A stretch of 64,000 nucleotides of DNA from Sarocladium kiliense (lineage: Eukaryota > Ascomycota > Sordariomycetes > Hypocreales > Sarocladiaceae): assembly GCA_030734395.1 (NCBI GenBank), contig JAUZTG010000029.1, forward strand, positions 3,968,001 to 4,032,000. The letters run 5' to 3'. The notes beneath the pieces are model-generated. The model saw only the letters and a program-made list of their open reading frames with translations, was not told the origin of the DNA and ran no database searches. The translations under genes and the position numbers were made by a program. Shown piece after piece: positions 1 to 11,090 of the stretch; the stretch's first letter is position 1, and each line of letters begins with the position of its first letter.

Positions 1-293
1 AAAGTGCTACGGCATCCAGGCGATGTACACATTCATATTTGTAACTTGTGAGGCGAAGGAACGCAAGGATGCCCATTTGCCAAGTCACAAAGGCCCCCTC
101 TCGATTCCGTAATCCCACCTGGATGTATCTGTATTGCAGATCGTCCGCATGCGCCTCTGTTCTGTGTTCTCCTGATAAACACTTCTTGCCTGTGGTCGGG
201 ACTACTCTCACATTTGCACGTTCTTCATTACCTGACCCTGGGTCGCGAAAATTCCTGAAGTATACGCCAGCTCACACAAATTCCATTTACAAG

Positions 294-1810
294 ATGACCG
301 ACCCCGAGGCCGCCATCATCGGAGCGGGTTCCGCTCCAACCGCCGCTGCGGTAGCGCCGCCAGTCCGTGATGCTCCGGACGTTGGTCCGTTACCTGGCAA
401 TCACTGGGTACGCACACTCTCAAGGCCGGCTGCTCGTATCACCGCTCATCACTTTATGTATCATTTCAGGAGCATGATGGCGATGCGCCCAGTGATTCCG
501 GCGTCGAAGACGGCGAGAGCATTGCTACGTCGACTGCGTCCTTGAGCTCGAGCGTGCTTGCGTACCGTACCATTATGGGGAGAACCTACCACAGTGAAAG
601 AGGCAATGCCGAGTACTGGTAGGATCCCTTATCCTAATTGAGCCTTGTGAATTTAGATGGCTAATAAACTCGAAGGGGATCGAACGATGAGCGACAGAAT
701 GAGTCTATGGATCTCAAGTATGCGACACATTCCCCTCTTGACTTGACTCGAACGTGCATTAACACAGCTAATAGCCACCACACTCTTACCCTCGCCATCG
801 GGGATAAGCTACATCATGCTCCGCTTCCTGAGAAGATCTCGGTTCGTACAGAACCTTCCAACTTCTTGACGCAGATTAAGGTCCTCTGGGACTAATTGAC
901 GAATCTGCCGTGCTACAGAAAGCTGTCGACATCGGAACTGGCACCGGCCTTTGGGCAATGTACGTTTGGGAGTTCTCTTTTGGGCGACTCCCTCCACGGA
1001 AGCTGACCTTGACCTTTTCAGCGATTTCGCAGATGAACATCCAGAGTGTGAGGTTATTGGCACCGACCTCTCGCCAATTCAACCAGCCTGGGTTCCACCG
1101 AACTTGAAATTGTGAGTATCCTAGTCGCCAACCATGACTTGGACGCAAACGATTGACTCTCGAATCCCCTGACAGCCAGATTGATGACTGCACTCAAGAG
1201 TGGACGTTTGAAGCAGATAGCATTGACTTCGTCCACATGCGATATCTCACAGGCAGCATCATCGACTGGAATGAGCTATTTAGACAGGCTTATAAGAGTA
1301 TCAAGCCTGGCGGCTGGGTGGAGAGCCTCGAAGCGTCGCCTTACATGTGGAGTGACGACGGGAGTGTCACTGAGGACAGCGCTATGGGCCAATGGGGCAA
1401 GCTGTTTGTGTCTTGTAGCGAGAAGCTTGGGCGAACTTTCACCCAGGTTGACGATGGCTTGCACAGGTCTGCCATGGAAGCCGCTGGTTTTGTAGACATT
1501 GGCCAATTCAACTTGAAGGTATAATTGGATCCCAATGGATAGCATTATACAATGCTGACAAGTCATGAACTAGGTCCCAATCGGTGGCTGGCCAAAGAAT
1601 CCTAAGTTGAAGGAAATGGGCAAGTTCGGTCAGGCGACACTCGACCAAGACGTCGAAGGCTATGTCTCCTACGTTGCCAGCATGCAGGGTTGGACGGCGA
1701 AGCAGATCGGGGTGTATGGTGCGCAGCTTCGTCGCGAGATGAGGAACCCCAATATCCACGGCTATTATTACCTTAGCCTACTTTGGGGCCGCAAGCCCAC
1801 GTCGTCTTAG
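294..1810 (+). CDS. LaeA-like SAM-dependent methyltransferase
   Basis: Class I SAM-dependent methyltransferase of the large fungal LaeA/TAM-like group. Eight exons join in phase: 294-407, 470-618, 676-717, 775-841, 919-959, 1022-1111, 1176-1518 and 1574-1810, giving 360 aa. The joined product shows YWGSNDERQNESMDL before the methyltransferase fold, motif I DIGTGTGLWAIDFAD, then EVIGTDLSPIQP, the acidic DDCTQEW block, KPGGWVES and the C-terminal VPIGGWPKNP and RREMRNPNIHGYY blocks typical of the family. The N-terminus is Ala/Pro-rich and disordered. The start at 294 is the first ATG in the exon 1 frame that leads into family-like sequence. Family members include global regulators of secondary metabolism and enzymes acting on unknown small molecules, and the sequence alone does not say which this is. 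No biosynthetic core gene lies nearby. The gene appears intact despite its many small introns. Confidence 0.87.
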
Positions 1811-2105
1811 TCTTTGAATACAGCATACTCCTCGAATGGATATTTCCAATCGACTCACTTTTTCTGGGTCACTATTGCAGCAAGCACTCCTAGGTGGCGA
1901 GCGTCGATAGCTCTAGTCCGGGCCAGTTCTCCTTGCCTTATTCTTCGACGGAAGGACATTGAACTACCGCGTATAAAGAGCCAAGCTATTGAAAAGTGCA
2001 TCAGTAAAGAATAGCGCAGAAGCAGTCTGAAAGTGTATTCGATGTAAATGAAAGGTCGAGCAATGTGAGCCCTGGGCAAGTTGGCAAAAAGGGTTAAATA
2101 AGGGC

Positions 2106-2110
2106 AAAAA
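2106..2110 (-). terminator. Pol III T-run terminator of 5S gene
   Basis: On the minus strand the 5S RNA runs directly into a stretch of T residues (A run on the plus strand at 2106-2111), the usual RNA polymerase III termination signal. Confidence 0.75.
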
Positions 2111-2229
2111 ACATACAACAGCCGGTATTCGCTGGTCGTCACCGACCCAACTACTAATCAGCCCCTCAGCAGTTTAACTAGGGGAGAGCGGACGGGATCC
2201 CGTGTATTCTACTGGGTATGGTCGTATGT
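2111..2229 (-). rRNA. 5S ribosomal RNA
   Basis: Read on the minus strand, the 119-nt segment starts ACATACGACCATAC and ends CTGTTGTATGT, the closing helix I of fungal 5S rRNA. It contains CCCGTCCGCTC (loop B/helix III), TTAGTAGTTGGGT (loop A to helix V) and ACGACCAGCGAAT. Helix V reads GGTCG-GTGA-CGACC, where from memory the Neurospora RNA has GGTGG-GTGA-CCACC, so a paired base change is compensated. Helix II (CCCAGTAG with CTGCTGAGGG) also pairs with one bulge. A T run follows the 3' end. Single dispersed 5S genes are normal in filamentous ascomycetes. The 300 bp between the methyltransferase stop and this gene shows nothing else. Confidence 0.9.
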
Positions 2230-2565
2230 GGAAGAACACGCATTTACTCTAACCTATATAGTCAATTTTATGCCTTCATTCTGCAGACCCGTGACCCGAG
2301 ACTAATGATGTGCCAATGGTCGCCCATGTAGTAGCTTTCCGGAGTCTGGCAACTCCCTGCCATCGACCAACGAGCCCATACCGATCCGACCGCGTCACTC
2401 TCTTGGTTTCGATACATCACGCTCGCTCTAATAAATTTTGATACTCTGTGGTCCTCCAGAATAAGTTGTGTCTGCAGCTGAAGCGCCAGAAGCTCCTCAG
2501 TGACAGACGTCGTCCCATCCTGGACGACTTGTATAGGGGTCTGGAGGAATGGCGCAGTCATCACC
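2230..2565. other. Intergenic, 5S to Cdc1-like gene
   Basis: Divergent spacer between the 5S gene and the phosphoesterase gene. A TATATA-like stretch lies near 2255. The long minus-strand open frame crossing it is antisense to the phosphoesterase and resembles no protein I know. Confidence 0.5.
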
Positions 2566-4669
2566 ATGGCGCGCTTCAACACAACTCGCGTGATCGCACG
2601 CGCGAGACATCTAGCTGTGATGTCACTTGCATGGGTCAGAGGCTCGGGCAAGCGGGTAGCTATGCAAGCCGCATCGAGGTTGGCACACCGTGTTCGGAGG
2701 AACCTAACGCCCCAGCGACTGTTCAGCTTTCCGCACCTCCTCGTGGTCTTCTGGGTCGTTATCCTAATGTGGGGAGAGCGCTGGGTATTTGATAGCAAGG
2801 TGGACAATTGCGATTGGGAGCATTGGGAGAACTGGGTGCGTCTGGCTTCCTTAAGACTTCCGGGACCTGAGATGCTAACAACCATACTAGCCGAAAGGTG
2901 CAACTCCTCACCATCTCGTGCTCCTAGCCGATCCCCAAATCATCGATCCGCACTCATACCCGAGTCGACCCTGGCCCCTGTCAGCCCTTACCGTTCTCAT
3001 CACCGACAACTACCTCCGCCGAGGCTATCGATCCCTACAGTCGGGTCTTAGACCCGATAGCGTTTTCTTCCTCGGAGACCTCTTCGATGGCGGCCGAGAA
3101 TGGAAGACAAGGCAGGGAAAGTTCGTCGATCCCAAATGGGGAGGAGGCAGGTCAAAGGAAGAGAAGAGCTGGGTTGATACATGGCACCAGTGGTATGGCG
3201 AGGATTACTGGTTGACCGAGTATATGCGATTTGGTGAGATCTTCTTCAACGGTTTCCGGGAAGGAGGTGACACTGGCGGCGCATGGCAAAGAGGCCGCAA
3301 GCTGGTAGCCAGCCTACCGGGGAACCACGACTTGGGCTTTGGAGCACAGGTGCAGGTTCCAGTGCGTGATCGATTTGAGGCGTTCTTCGGCAATGTGAAC
3401 CGCGTCGACGTTGTTGGAAACCACAGCATCGTGTCCGTCGACACCGTCTCCCTGAGTGCAGACACATCAGATTACCTCACCACACATGATCTCCGGCCTA
3501 TCTATGGTCCAGCATCACAGTTCCTCGAAAACGTCAAGGGGTTGAAGAAGAAGGCTTTGGACGAGGAACTCAGTCTATGGCATGGTGTAGACAGGGGTCT
3601 AAAGCATAACCATGTCGTGCAGGAATTTGACAAAGCCGACCTCAGCCACTTCCCCAAACCGAACACGGAGGCCGAAGAAACGGAACTACCTACCATACTT
3701 CTTTCACATGTACCCCTCTATCGAGATCCGGGCACGCCCTGCGGGCCATACCGAGAGCACTGGCCACCCACCAAGCCACCTCCCGGTCAGGCTGGACCAG
3801 TCAAACCTGACCACCGTAACGCGATCAGCGTCTCAAAAGGGTATCAGTACCAAAATGTTCTGAGCGATGTCGATTCGGCGAAACTGATTCGCAAGGTTGG
3901 GAACGTAGTTCACGCCTTCTCGGGCGATGATCACGACTACTGCGAGGTGGTGCACTCTCCTGATAAGGGCAGTGTGCGTGAGATTACCGTCAAAAGCAAT
4001 AACATGGCCATGGGAATACCGACACCTGGCTTTCTGATGGTCAGTTTATGGAACCCAGTCGATGCAGTGGGGAGGTCAGTTGGAGGAGCTGCGACAGAAG
4101 GGAAACCGACTTTGCAGACACATCTCTGCCTACTACCGAACCAGATCCATACTTACATGAAGTATGTGTCCTTCATTGTCGTGTCGCTGGTGCTTCTTGC
4201 TCTCCGGGCTCTTCTCGTCCCGGTACTGCAGCTTACACCGTTTGCGCTCGCTCCCGAAGCCCCCACGCCAAAGAAGGGCGGCTTCCTTCCACGATACAAG
4301 GACAAGAAACTCGATCCTCCGGACCATCCATCGTACGGCGGAGGTGGCGGCGGCACATCCGCGCATCGATTCCCATCCGCTGCAGCGAGAGCGAGAGGTA
4401 GCTCAATGTCCAATGGCAGCGGCAATAGCTCACAGTGGCAAGCTGCCTCGAGAAGAGACAAGCGATGGGGCTGGGGCGATGGCCCAAGGATCAGGCTGGA
4501 TGAGGAATACTATTATCCGGATGCTGGCAAGGGGAAGGGCGACGACGCCAAAGGAGCGATGGGCGCGAGAAGAACTGTCGGAGTCGTTGGCAGGGAGATG
4601 TTGACTACAACATGGCGCGTCGCGTGGATGGCAGTCTTGTTCTGGGTTTGGCTCTCACGCAGAGGCTGA
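2566..4669 (+). CDS. Cdc1/Ted1-family metallophosphoesterase (GPI-anchor remodelling)
   Basis: Two exons, 2566-2835 and 2891-4669, join in phase to 681 aa. The ATG at 2566 sits in a CACCATGG context and leads into an Arg-rich head and a first membrane segment (FPHLLVVFWVVILMWGER, about residues 50-67). The lumenal calcineurin-like domain carries the metal motifs LLADPQIIDPHS, FLGDLFDGGREW, LPGNHDLGFG, LLSHVPLYRD and FSGDDHDYCE, all intact. Two further hydrophobic segments follow: YVSFIVVSLVLLALRALLVP and a C-terminal one ending near WVWLSRRG. A long Gly/Ser-rich linker separates them. Yeast Cdc1 and Ted1 and human MPPE1 are ER/Golgi enzymes that remove ethanolamine phosphate from GPI-anchor mannoses. 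I infer that role here and cannot tell Cdc1 from Ted1. Confidence 0.9.
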
Positions 4670-5055
4670 ACTGTATACTGCCAGCATAGCATTGTCGATT
4701 CACAAGGTTTGTATAGATAGAAGAGATGGCATGGGTATCTGAAGGCATTCCTGGGCACAATTACGCAGACTGCAACTATTCCATCGGGCAGGCGTTCGAA
4801 ATGGGGTTGAATTATCAAAACTGTATATCTGACATATGAAGTTCGTGTATTCGTGATTTTGCTCCGGTACCTTTGTCCCGGTTTGTGCATCAAATGTCGG
4901 CAATCCTGCCCTCGGTAGCACTCAACAGCGTGCCTTTCAAATCACAGCCCATCGTCGGCACAATATCCAACGATCGTCATCTCACCCGTATTTCTATCAC
5001 ATCATCACATTCCACTTAGTCTGACATTTTCATTAAATCCATTGATCGCTGAAAA
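4670..5055. other. Convergent 3' spacer
   Basis: Shared 3' region of the Cdc1-like gene (plus) and CDC26 (minus). AT-richer than the flanking genes. I see no coding signal. Confidence 0.5.
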
Positions 5056-5304
5056 TCATCGCCTCCTTGACACTCCAATCCTCTCATCCCTCGCTCTCCT
5101 CGTCGCCTCAGGGCTAGCCTGCACGCCCTCCATCACATACGCACCTTCTTGCGCTCCATGCTGTTGTTGTTGTTGTTGTTGCTGTTGCTGTAGTCTCTGC
5201 TGCTCCTGCTGCGCGGCGATCATGGCCTCGCGCTCTCGTCGGTCCTCGTAGGCAGCGACGTCTTCGGAGGTGATGCTGAGCGTTGTCGGTGCGCGACGAA
5301 GCAT
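5056..5304 (-). CDS. CDC26: Anaphase-promoting complex subunit CDC26
   Basis: 82-aa single-exon protein. The N-terminus MLRRAPTTLSITSEDVAAYEDRR matches the short CDC26 motif that binds and stabilises the TPR subunit Apc6/Cut9 in the APC/C ubiquitin ligase. The frame stays open 87 codons upstream to 5565, but I chose the ATG at 5304 because the family motif begins exactly there. The middle is a run of ten glutamines interrupted only before it by QEQQRLQ, coded by CAA/CAG repeats. The tail is acidic and basic mixed, ending in RRR. The function rests on the N-terminal motif alone, which is normal for this family. Confidence 0.85.
   Translation of the reverse strand: MLRRAPTTLSITSEDVAAYEDRREREAMIAAQQEQQRLQQQQQQQQQQHGAQEGAYVMEGVQASPEATRRARDERIGVSRRR
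5161..5196. repeat. TTG/CTG triplet run encoding polyQ in CDC26
   Basis: Plus-strand (TTG)n/(CTG)n tract lying in frame within CDC26, where it codes for consecutive glutamines on the minus strand. Confidence 0.85.
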
Positions 5305-5749
5305 TGTGTAGGCGCGCCTGTGGTATTCAAGGAGTGGTTTAAATGATGTCCCGATGGAATGGCGCAAGCGAGGATGGGTATTTGGTTGCAGGTGGTGGTT
5401 ATGAAAGATTGTGATGAGTGAGCTGTCAAGGCGCTTGGTCGCGTTAAAGTGCCTGCGAGGGTTGGAGGACAGATGCAGGGTAGCACCAAGAGCAGACGAA
5501 GGTTGGGGCGATTGCAGAGCTTCAGTTTTGACTTCGCTGATTCGAACTAAATTAAGATAAAGCAAGCTCGGTGATTGCTATTATTTACTTCTTGCGTGGT
5601 GCTATGTTTCACGTTTCAAGGGAAGATGGATTGTGTTGACGAGTCTTGTCCTGTGACATCGTATGCTTTATCTCCACGCCTACTATACCAAATTTCGTAC
5701 CACTCTTCCAAACCACACTCGACAAAAGAAAATGAACTTATGACACGTC
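5305..5749. other. CDC26 upstream region
   Basis: Spacer between the 3' end of the long disordered-protein gene and the CDC26 start, both on the minus strand. The first 261 bp stay open in the CDC26 frame but look low in coding character, so I read them as leader and promoter. Confidence 0.45.
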
Positions 5750-8230
5750 TTACAGATCTGTTGCGTAGGCATACTCTGCCTCCCATTGCAAATACTCTCC
5801 CAGATCGCTACTCAGATTGAAGCCCATAGGAGCGTACGCCTCATCCTCGTCCACATCGCCAGGCCCATCACCTCCAACCACGGCTGGTCCTCGCGTAGGA
5901 CTCTTCGCCTGAGTGACTGAAGCACGAGTTGAACCGAGAGTGCCATCATTGCTTGGCATACAGTGCGCTGTAAGCGTTGGTAATGGTGGCTGCTTCCTTC
6001 GGATGTTCAGAGGAGGTGGTGTTGCGCCTGTGCCTGTGCCTCCACGACCGCCCTTGGAGCTGAAGGAGTCAAGAGATGAGGCGGAGGAAGACGCAGAAGA
6101 GTTTGAGATCGAAGCAATCGATGGTTGAGGCTTCGACTGGGCCTTGACCTTCGGCGCGGGAACTGGGATACCAGTTGGCTCAGGCTCACGCATTGCCTCC
6201 TCCTCCAGTACCATTCTGCCCCAGTTCTCGAATCCATGCTCATCAAACCACTTTACCAAGTCCTCAGATAACCTTGCATCCTCCCACTCGTCGACTACAT
6301 CACCCATGTCACCGGCGCCACCGAGGATTGCCATCTGGAAGGCCGTCCAGTCCAGGGTGTCATCCATCTTCACGACACCTTTGCCAATCTCTGCCTTTGC
6401 GAACATGATAGCACCATGCTGGAATGCCGGTTGTGTGAATGAATAGGGTGTGCTGCGGAGATAAATGTTGTCATCATCTTCGGCAGCTGAAAGCTTGCGT
6501 TGTAGCTCAGATGTGGCAACAGGAGTTGATGGCCCAGGGGAGAAGGAAGAGTCGGTGTAGACGGAAGAAGTTGAGCTTTGAAGGGCCGGGCTGGGGAGTC
6601 TGAGGCTCTCAATTGGGCTTTCGATGGATTCGATGGGGTCTTTGACGCCTTTGAACGCCGGTGTCCCGAGTTTGCGACGAGCGCTCTTTGGTGGTGGAGT
6701 AGGAGGAAGAGCATCGTGCACGGGATCAAGCACCCGTGTCTCCTTTGGTGACGGCGGTAGGACCTGATTGTAGGATGATCCTCGGAAGATGATGGGGATC
6801 TCCTCACCAAGATCATCACCCATTGGTTGGTCATCTTTGGGAGGAGGAGTTGGAGGGAATGCTCCGTCTATGTCTGGGGAGGTTGATTTGGACCGTGAAG
6901 GAGAGAGGGAGGGACTTCCTTCTTCCTCTGACGTGTCCAGGCCGATCTCGATCCAGCTGATGTTAGGATCGATGTCCATTGCCTCCTCTTCTTTCGCCTC
7001 GGCGATCCGTTCCTTTTCTCGTTGAGCTCTCAGCTTCTCCATACGTTCTGGTGTCAGCATCTCATCAGCTTCAATCTTCTTGAAGCGCTGGCCAGTTAGG
7101 ATATCCGTCATGCCCTCAGACAGGCCCCATCTGGACCCCTTCGCCTCCAACCTTGCTTCCCACGACACCTTCTTCCGAGGCATCGCAGCTGATGGTTGTG
7201 ACTTCTTCTGGATTGTCTTCGACTGGTTACGTGCCACACTAGAAGTACGGCGTGCGACTGGCGCGTCATCACTGACGGTGTTCTGGTTCCTGCCGTTGGT
7301 GCGATTAGACACGGTGGCTGATGATTTGATCGGGCGAGATGTCGAGTTCTTCCGCTTGATCGATGTCCCCGAGCCAACAGACTTGCGAGCGATTGGTGGA
7401 CGAGGAGTAACTGCCCGAGGGGTCGTACTTCCTGTGCGAGAAGGGGGATCTGGTTTCGCGATGGGGTGTCGCTGCTTTGGGAGACTCAAACTTGGATCAC
7501 CGCCCAGTTGAAAGGCCTTGTCAGCCTCGAGGATGAAGTTTCTGAGTTCCTCGGAGAAGATGGTGTTTTCGTCGCTGTCCAGGTCGTCCTTGCTTCGATC
7601 GAACAAGATCGACCCAGGGTCTGATGATGCGAGTGAGAATCTGCGTGAATTGCGAGTCTCAACGAAACTGTCAGAACTGACGCTCTTCAGCGACGGTCTC
7701 CTTAATAATGATGGTTGCGGGATCTCGTCAGGTCTTGGTGGCCGAGGAGGTCCTCGTCTAAGTGAAGCCGAGCGTGCCAATGCCGAACCAGATCGTGTCA
7801 ATGGATAAAGTGACTTTAGAGGACGCTGATGCATCAAGGGTGGAGGTTTCCTCTGCTGACTTCGAGCCCCAGATGCTTGCTTCCGTAATGAAAGCGACGA
7901 CCAGCCTGTTGTATCGCTCACATTGCGCCTGTGGTGATGGACTGTCGCACTGCGAGCAACGGCGCCAGACATCACTGAAGCAGCATCCCTAGTTGCCAGA
8001 TCTGGAAGCTGTGGCGACGATATCTGCAGGGGTTTGGTCCTCCGTGATGTACCTGACTCGGCGGTTCCGACCTTGCCTAGGACGGGAAAGCCCAGCTGAG
8101 AGCGCTGTGTAGAATTCTTGTGTTTGCGGGAGGGAGAGGATGAAAGTGATGGGGATAGTGTGTCGGAATCGGAAACGTCATCCGAACGGTTGCGAGAATG
8201 TGTAATCAGACGACGCATTGAGGCAGCCAT
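5750..8230 (-). CDS. Long disordered conserved fungal protein, unknown function
   Basis: Uninterrupted frame of 826 aa from the ATG at 8230 (CATCATGGCT context). An in-frame ATG at 8272 would add 14 residues. The protein is rich in Ser, Pro, Arg and Thr with many S-P and R-R-x-S sites, suggesting phosphorylation. The more ordered parts are a basic helix (about residues 360-415) with KKVSWEARLEAKGSRWGLSE and a Glu/Arg-rich coiled-coil-like run, and a C-terminal block (about 615-690) with DDTLDWTAFQMAILGG and WFDEHGFENWGRMVLEEE. The end is FNLSSDLGEYLQWEAEYAY. Repeated PPTPPPK motifs may bind SH3 domains. I do not recognise the family. Codon use and the length of the frame make it a confident gene. 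Confidence 0.8.
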   Translation of the reverse strand: MAASMRRLITHSRNRSDDVSDSDTLSPSLSSSPSRKHKNSTQRSQLGFPVLGKVGTAESGTSRRTKPLQISSPQLPDLATRDAASVMSGAVARSATVHHHRRNVSDTTGWSSLSLRKQASGARSQQRKPPPLMHQRPLKSLYPLTRSGSALARSASLRRGPPRPPRPDEIPQPSLLRRPSLKSVSSDSFVETRNSRRFSLASSDPGSILFDRSKDDLDSDENTIFSEELRNFILEADKAFQLGGDPSLSLPKQRHPIAKPDPPSRTGSTTPRAVTPRPPIARKSVGSGTSIKRKNSTSRPIKSSATVSNRTNGRNQNTVSDDAPVARRTSSVARNQSKTIQKKSQPSAAMPRKKVSWEARLEAKGSRWGLSEGMTDILTGQRFKKIEADEMLTPERMEKLRAQREKERIAEAKEEEAMDIDPNISWIEIGLDTSEEEGSPSLSPSRSKSTSPDIDGAFPPTPPPKDDQPMGDDLGEEIPIIFRGSSYNQVLPPSPKETRVLDPVHDALPPTPPPKSARRKLGTPAFKGVKDPIESIESPIESLRLPSPALQSSTSSVYTDSSFSPGPSTPVATSELQRKLSAAEDDDNIYLRSTPYSFTQPAFQHGAIMFAKAEIGKGVVKMDDTLDWTAFQMAILGGAGDMGDVVDEWEDARLSEDLVKWFDEHGFENWGRMVLEEEAMREPEPTGIPVPAPKVKAQSKPQPSIASISNSSASSSASSLDSFSSKGGRGGTGTGATPPPLNIRRKQPPLPTLTAHCMPSNDGTLGSTRASVTQAKSPTRGPAVVGGDGPGDVDEDEAYAPMGFNLSSDLGEYLQWEAEYAYATDL

Positions 8231-9375
8231 GATGATGGGGTATAACGGTGGTGAGCTTGGATGCTGATGCAATCTTCTGTGAGAGAGGGGAATTAAGAAA
8301 AGATATCGAGGCTATGAGTGTTGCTGCTGTAGATGTGTATATGGCATGCAGATGACGGCATAGGTTGTGAGATGCAAGGCCAAGCCTGATCAGGGCTTAC
8401 TTAGCCATCGGATAGAGAACAGAGAAGAGGAAGTTCTAAGACAGACGATATTGTACGTGTCACCTTTCACATTCAGATCGAAGAGTTGAGGAGGCTAGAA
8501 ACTGGAGGGCGACCTCAGATATACTGACTAGAAGATGACATGGCCTCTGACGAAGGCCACTGCACCACATCATCCTTCGCCAATTCCCACGATACAACGG
8601 AGGAAGGATTGACGTGCACCTTGCCCTGCGGCTGCACCCAACAGCCGAACGGCACAGGCATCGGTCATCTCGGTGGCAGTGTGGTCCCGACCCAGGGTCA
8701 TAAGAACCAACACGTGCGGCGCAGATCGCTGAAGTGTATTAACGAGAAACGGCAGTAGATCAGTACGATTACGTTAGAAAGGCATCGTGGGAGGGGTACT
8801 GTAGGACCCTTGGGGTTCAATAGAAGGCGGTGACGTCCGTGAGGGATCGGGGCCAAAAGCTAAGGTTTGCATCCTATGTATGGATTGGACCCTTCTTCGT
8901 GCTCAGAATAGAGGGTAAGCAAAGTTTGGCTATGCCCACAGTGGACAGATCAGCTGGAAACATTCTGTCTACATGGGTGGCGGTAGATGCTGTGCTGCGC
9001 CGTGAAGGATCGGAGCTGCAAGACCCTGGCGATTCTGACGTGAAGCTGAGGATGGTTGGGTCGCCACACGGCTAGCCTGTGGTTTGAAGGATGACTTGGG
9101 GGCCCATTCAGCGAGGAAGGGTTCGAGTGCCTGCAACAGGGTAAAGATGCGCTGGTGAGCGCAGTGATGAAGGATTTGGGTTGGCAGGATCGTAGCTTGG
9201 GGGCCTGGAGTTGGAGGGCACCAAGGATCACCAACCGCCGATCACATGGCGTCAGAGGTGGAGACCTGACAAGACCCTGGACGCTTGATCACTACTGTCA
9301 ATACATGATTGCGATTGAAAATCTTTGTGAATGTTTCATGAGAAACGAACGAAGTAACGGATGGTGATTGTTGGC
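8231..9375. other. Intergenic, promoter of the disordered-protein gene
   Basis: Spacer between the regulator gene's 3' end and the disordered-protein gene's start. Several open frames of 70-95 codons overlap on both strands. None resembles a known protein or shows a splice-supported extension. Confidence 0.45.
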
Positions 9376-11090
9376 TCACTCTAAAGTTAACACAGGGTCA
9401 TTCGAGTTGGCCCAAAATCCCTCGTACAGTTCCGTTATGCGGAATAGAGGCACTTCATCGCCCCCAACTTGCACCGCCCCAGATAGACCATGCTCGACCC
9501 CCAGATCCTGACAGAGCTGATTGAGCAGCATTCTCGATTGCTTGAAGAGTGCACCATTGACTCCACACTTGTTCGAGATCTGGTGGACCGCCCACAGATG
9601 CCACACTTGGTCCTTCCACTGTGGTTTACGTAGCTGTCTGGCTGGTTCGCTGAGACCAGGTTCGTCCTCGGTTTGGGCTCTGCTGAACCGAGCAGTAAGG
9701 TCCCCGATAAGTGCGCGGCTAATGCTCTGGGCCAGCTCGAAACTGAGATCTTTCTGCTCATAGAACATCGCCAGGTCTTGTGTTGCAATTTGGTCTGCGA
9801 GGATGGTACAAGCCCAGTCGAGCATGTGTACAATGTCGTTATGTATAAGCGCCCAGATGGCGCGACAGTTGTTCCACATGAAGTCCTCCATGGCCCATCG
9901 CATAGTGAGATTTTGTCTAAGATCTTCCTCGTTGAGCTTTTCTAGTTGCTTAAGAACTTCGAAGACTCTCCTGATGGCATCTTGTGGTTCTGAATATTCT
10001 GTGAGCAGTTGACTGACAGAGGATATCAGTACAGTTGCTCGGAGGGAGAAATGTGAGACCCGAAGAAGATAAATGTCTGTCTCATCTGAGAAAGGGACTA
10101 CTTCGTCCAGCCACTGCCAGCAGATCGGTTGGCATGCCTCCTTTGCTTCAATCGCTTGTAAGACCTGATCCGCTGTCAGCTTGAGCATGTACAGGACAGA
10201 GACGACAATGCTGACGTACAATGTAACAGAGGGCAATCCAGAACAGGTCTCTTCCCCTCTTGGTCTCAAATTGGCTGGAGCCTCGAAGTTGGATGACGGT
10301 GGACAGTCGGTTTACATGCCAAGCCCAATCATCCGGTTCCTCGCAACCTTGAACTTGACTAGGTGTATGTGTAGCGAGCATCTAATAATTGAGGGCTTAG
10401 AGATACGCTGCACGGTCTGGAGACATGACACTCACTGAATGGAGCATTAGAATCCAGACACTTACAAGTGCTGAATCGGACACAGCTTGGGCAGGGCTTA
10501 TGAGTACACGGTTTGTTGCTTCGATCGCCTCGCGATACATCCGTCTTGTGTCACTGGCAGGAGAGATACAAGGCAGCTTAGCGATGAAAGAGAACACTAA
10601 AGCTTCGGTCGCCAGAACGACGCACGGGTCTATCTCCTGGTCGTTGAAAAACTCTCCAAGAACCGCAAGGGATTTACAAGCAGAGCTGTCGTGGGCTCTC
10701 GCATAGAGATGCTCCAGAAAAATGGAGACGGATCGATTCTGGTTCTGCCCTTGATGTCGCAAAGAGTTGTGCAACGGTGAGCTTCCGGCTACTGCTCGGA
10801 GGGCCTCATTTGTACGTCGACGGCGCCTCGCTCTTTTCTTGATCGTTGACCTGCCGGGGTCCTCTCGATGAAATATTAGATCCAATTCGTCACGGTATCC
10901 GGGGCAAGCGGTTCCGTAGGCCGCGCATTTTGAGCACCCAGGAGATTCCAGGTCACACTGATCAAGACTGTCAGATCAATGAGCTTCGACTAAACGTGCT
11001 TCCTTCATGGTCTTTACCGTAAATACCTACCTTGACTCGTCTCTCCCTGCAAAGGTAGCAGCCACGGCTCGGTTTGCCTGTATTTGGCAT
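9376..11090 (-). CDS. Zn2Cys6 transcription regulator with fungal-specific TF domain
   Basis: The first exon is 11031-11090 (20 codons, from MPNTGKPSRGCYLC). After an intron at 10958-11030 the next exon completes the DNA-binding domain. Joined, it gives C-YL-C-RERRVK-C-DLESPG-C-SK-C-AAYGTA-C, the exact Zn2Cys6 spacing, followed by PGYRDELDLIFHRED, a hallmark of one Zn2Cys6 subgroup. The rest matches the Fungal_trans_2 layout: an Arg-rich linker (KKRARRRRR), FLEHLY, and a helical region with HVNRLSTVIQLRGSSQF. Two more introns, near 10359-10436 and 10175-10219, are needed to join the frames. Their exact borders are uncertain. The stop is at 9376. It should act in the nucleus as a gene regulator. 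The target is unknown and no obvious cluster surrounds it. Confidence 0.82.

Noticed and set aside
2268..2903. 211-codon minus-strand frame
   Set aside because: It is antisense to the first exon of the Cdc1-like gene and to its promoter, resembles no known protein, and is explained by the composition of the sense gene.
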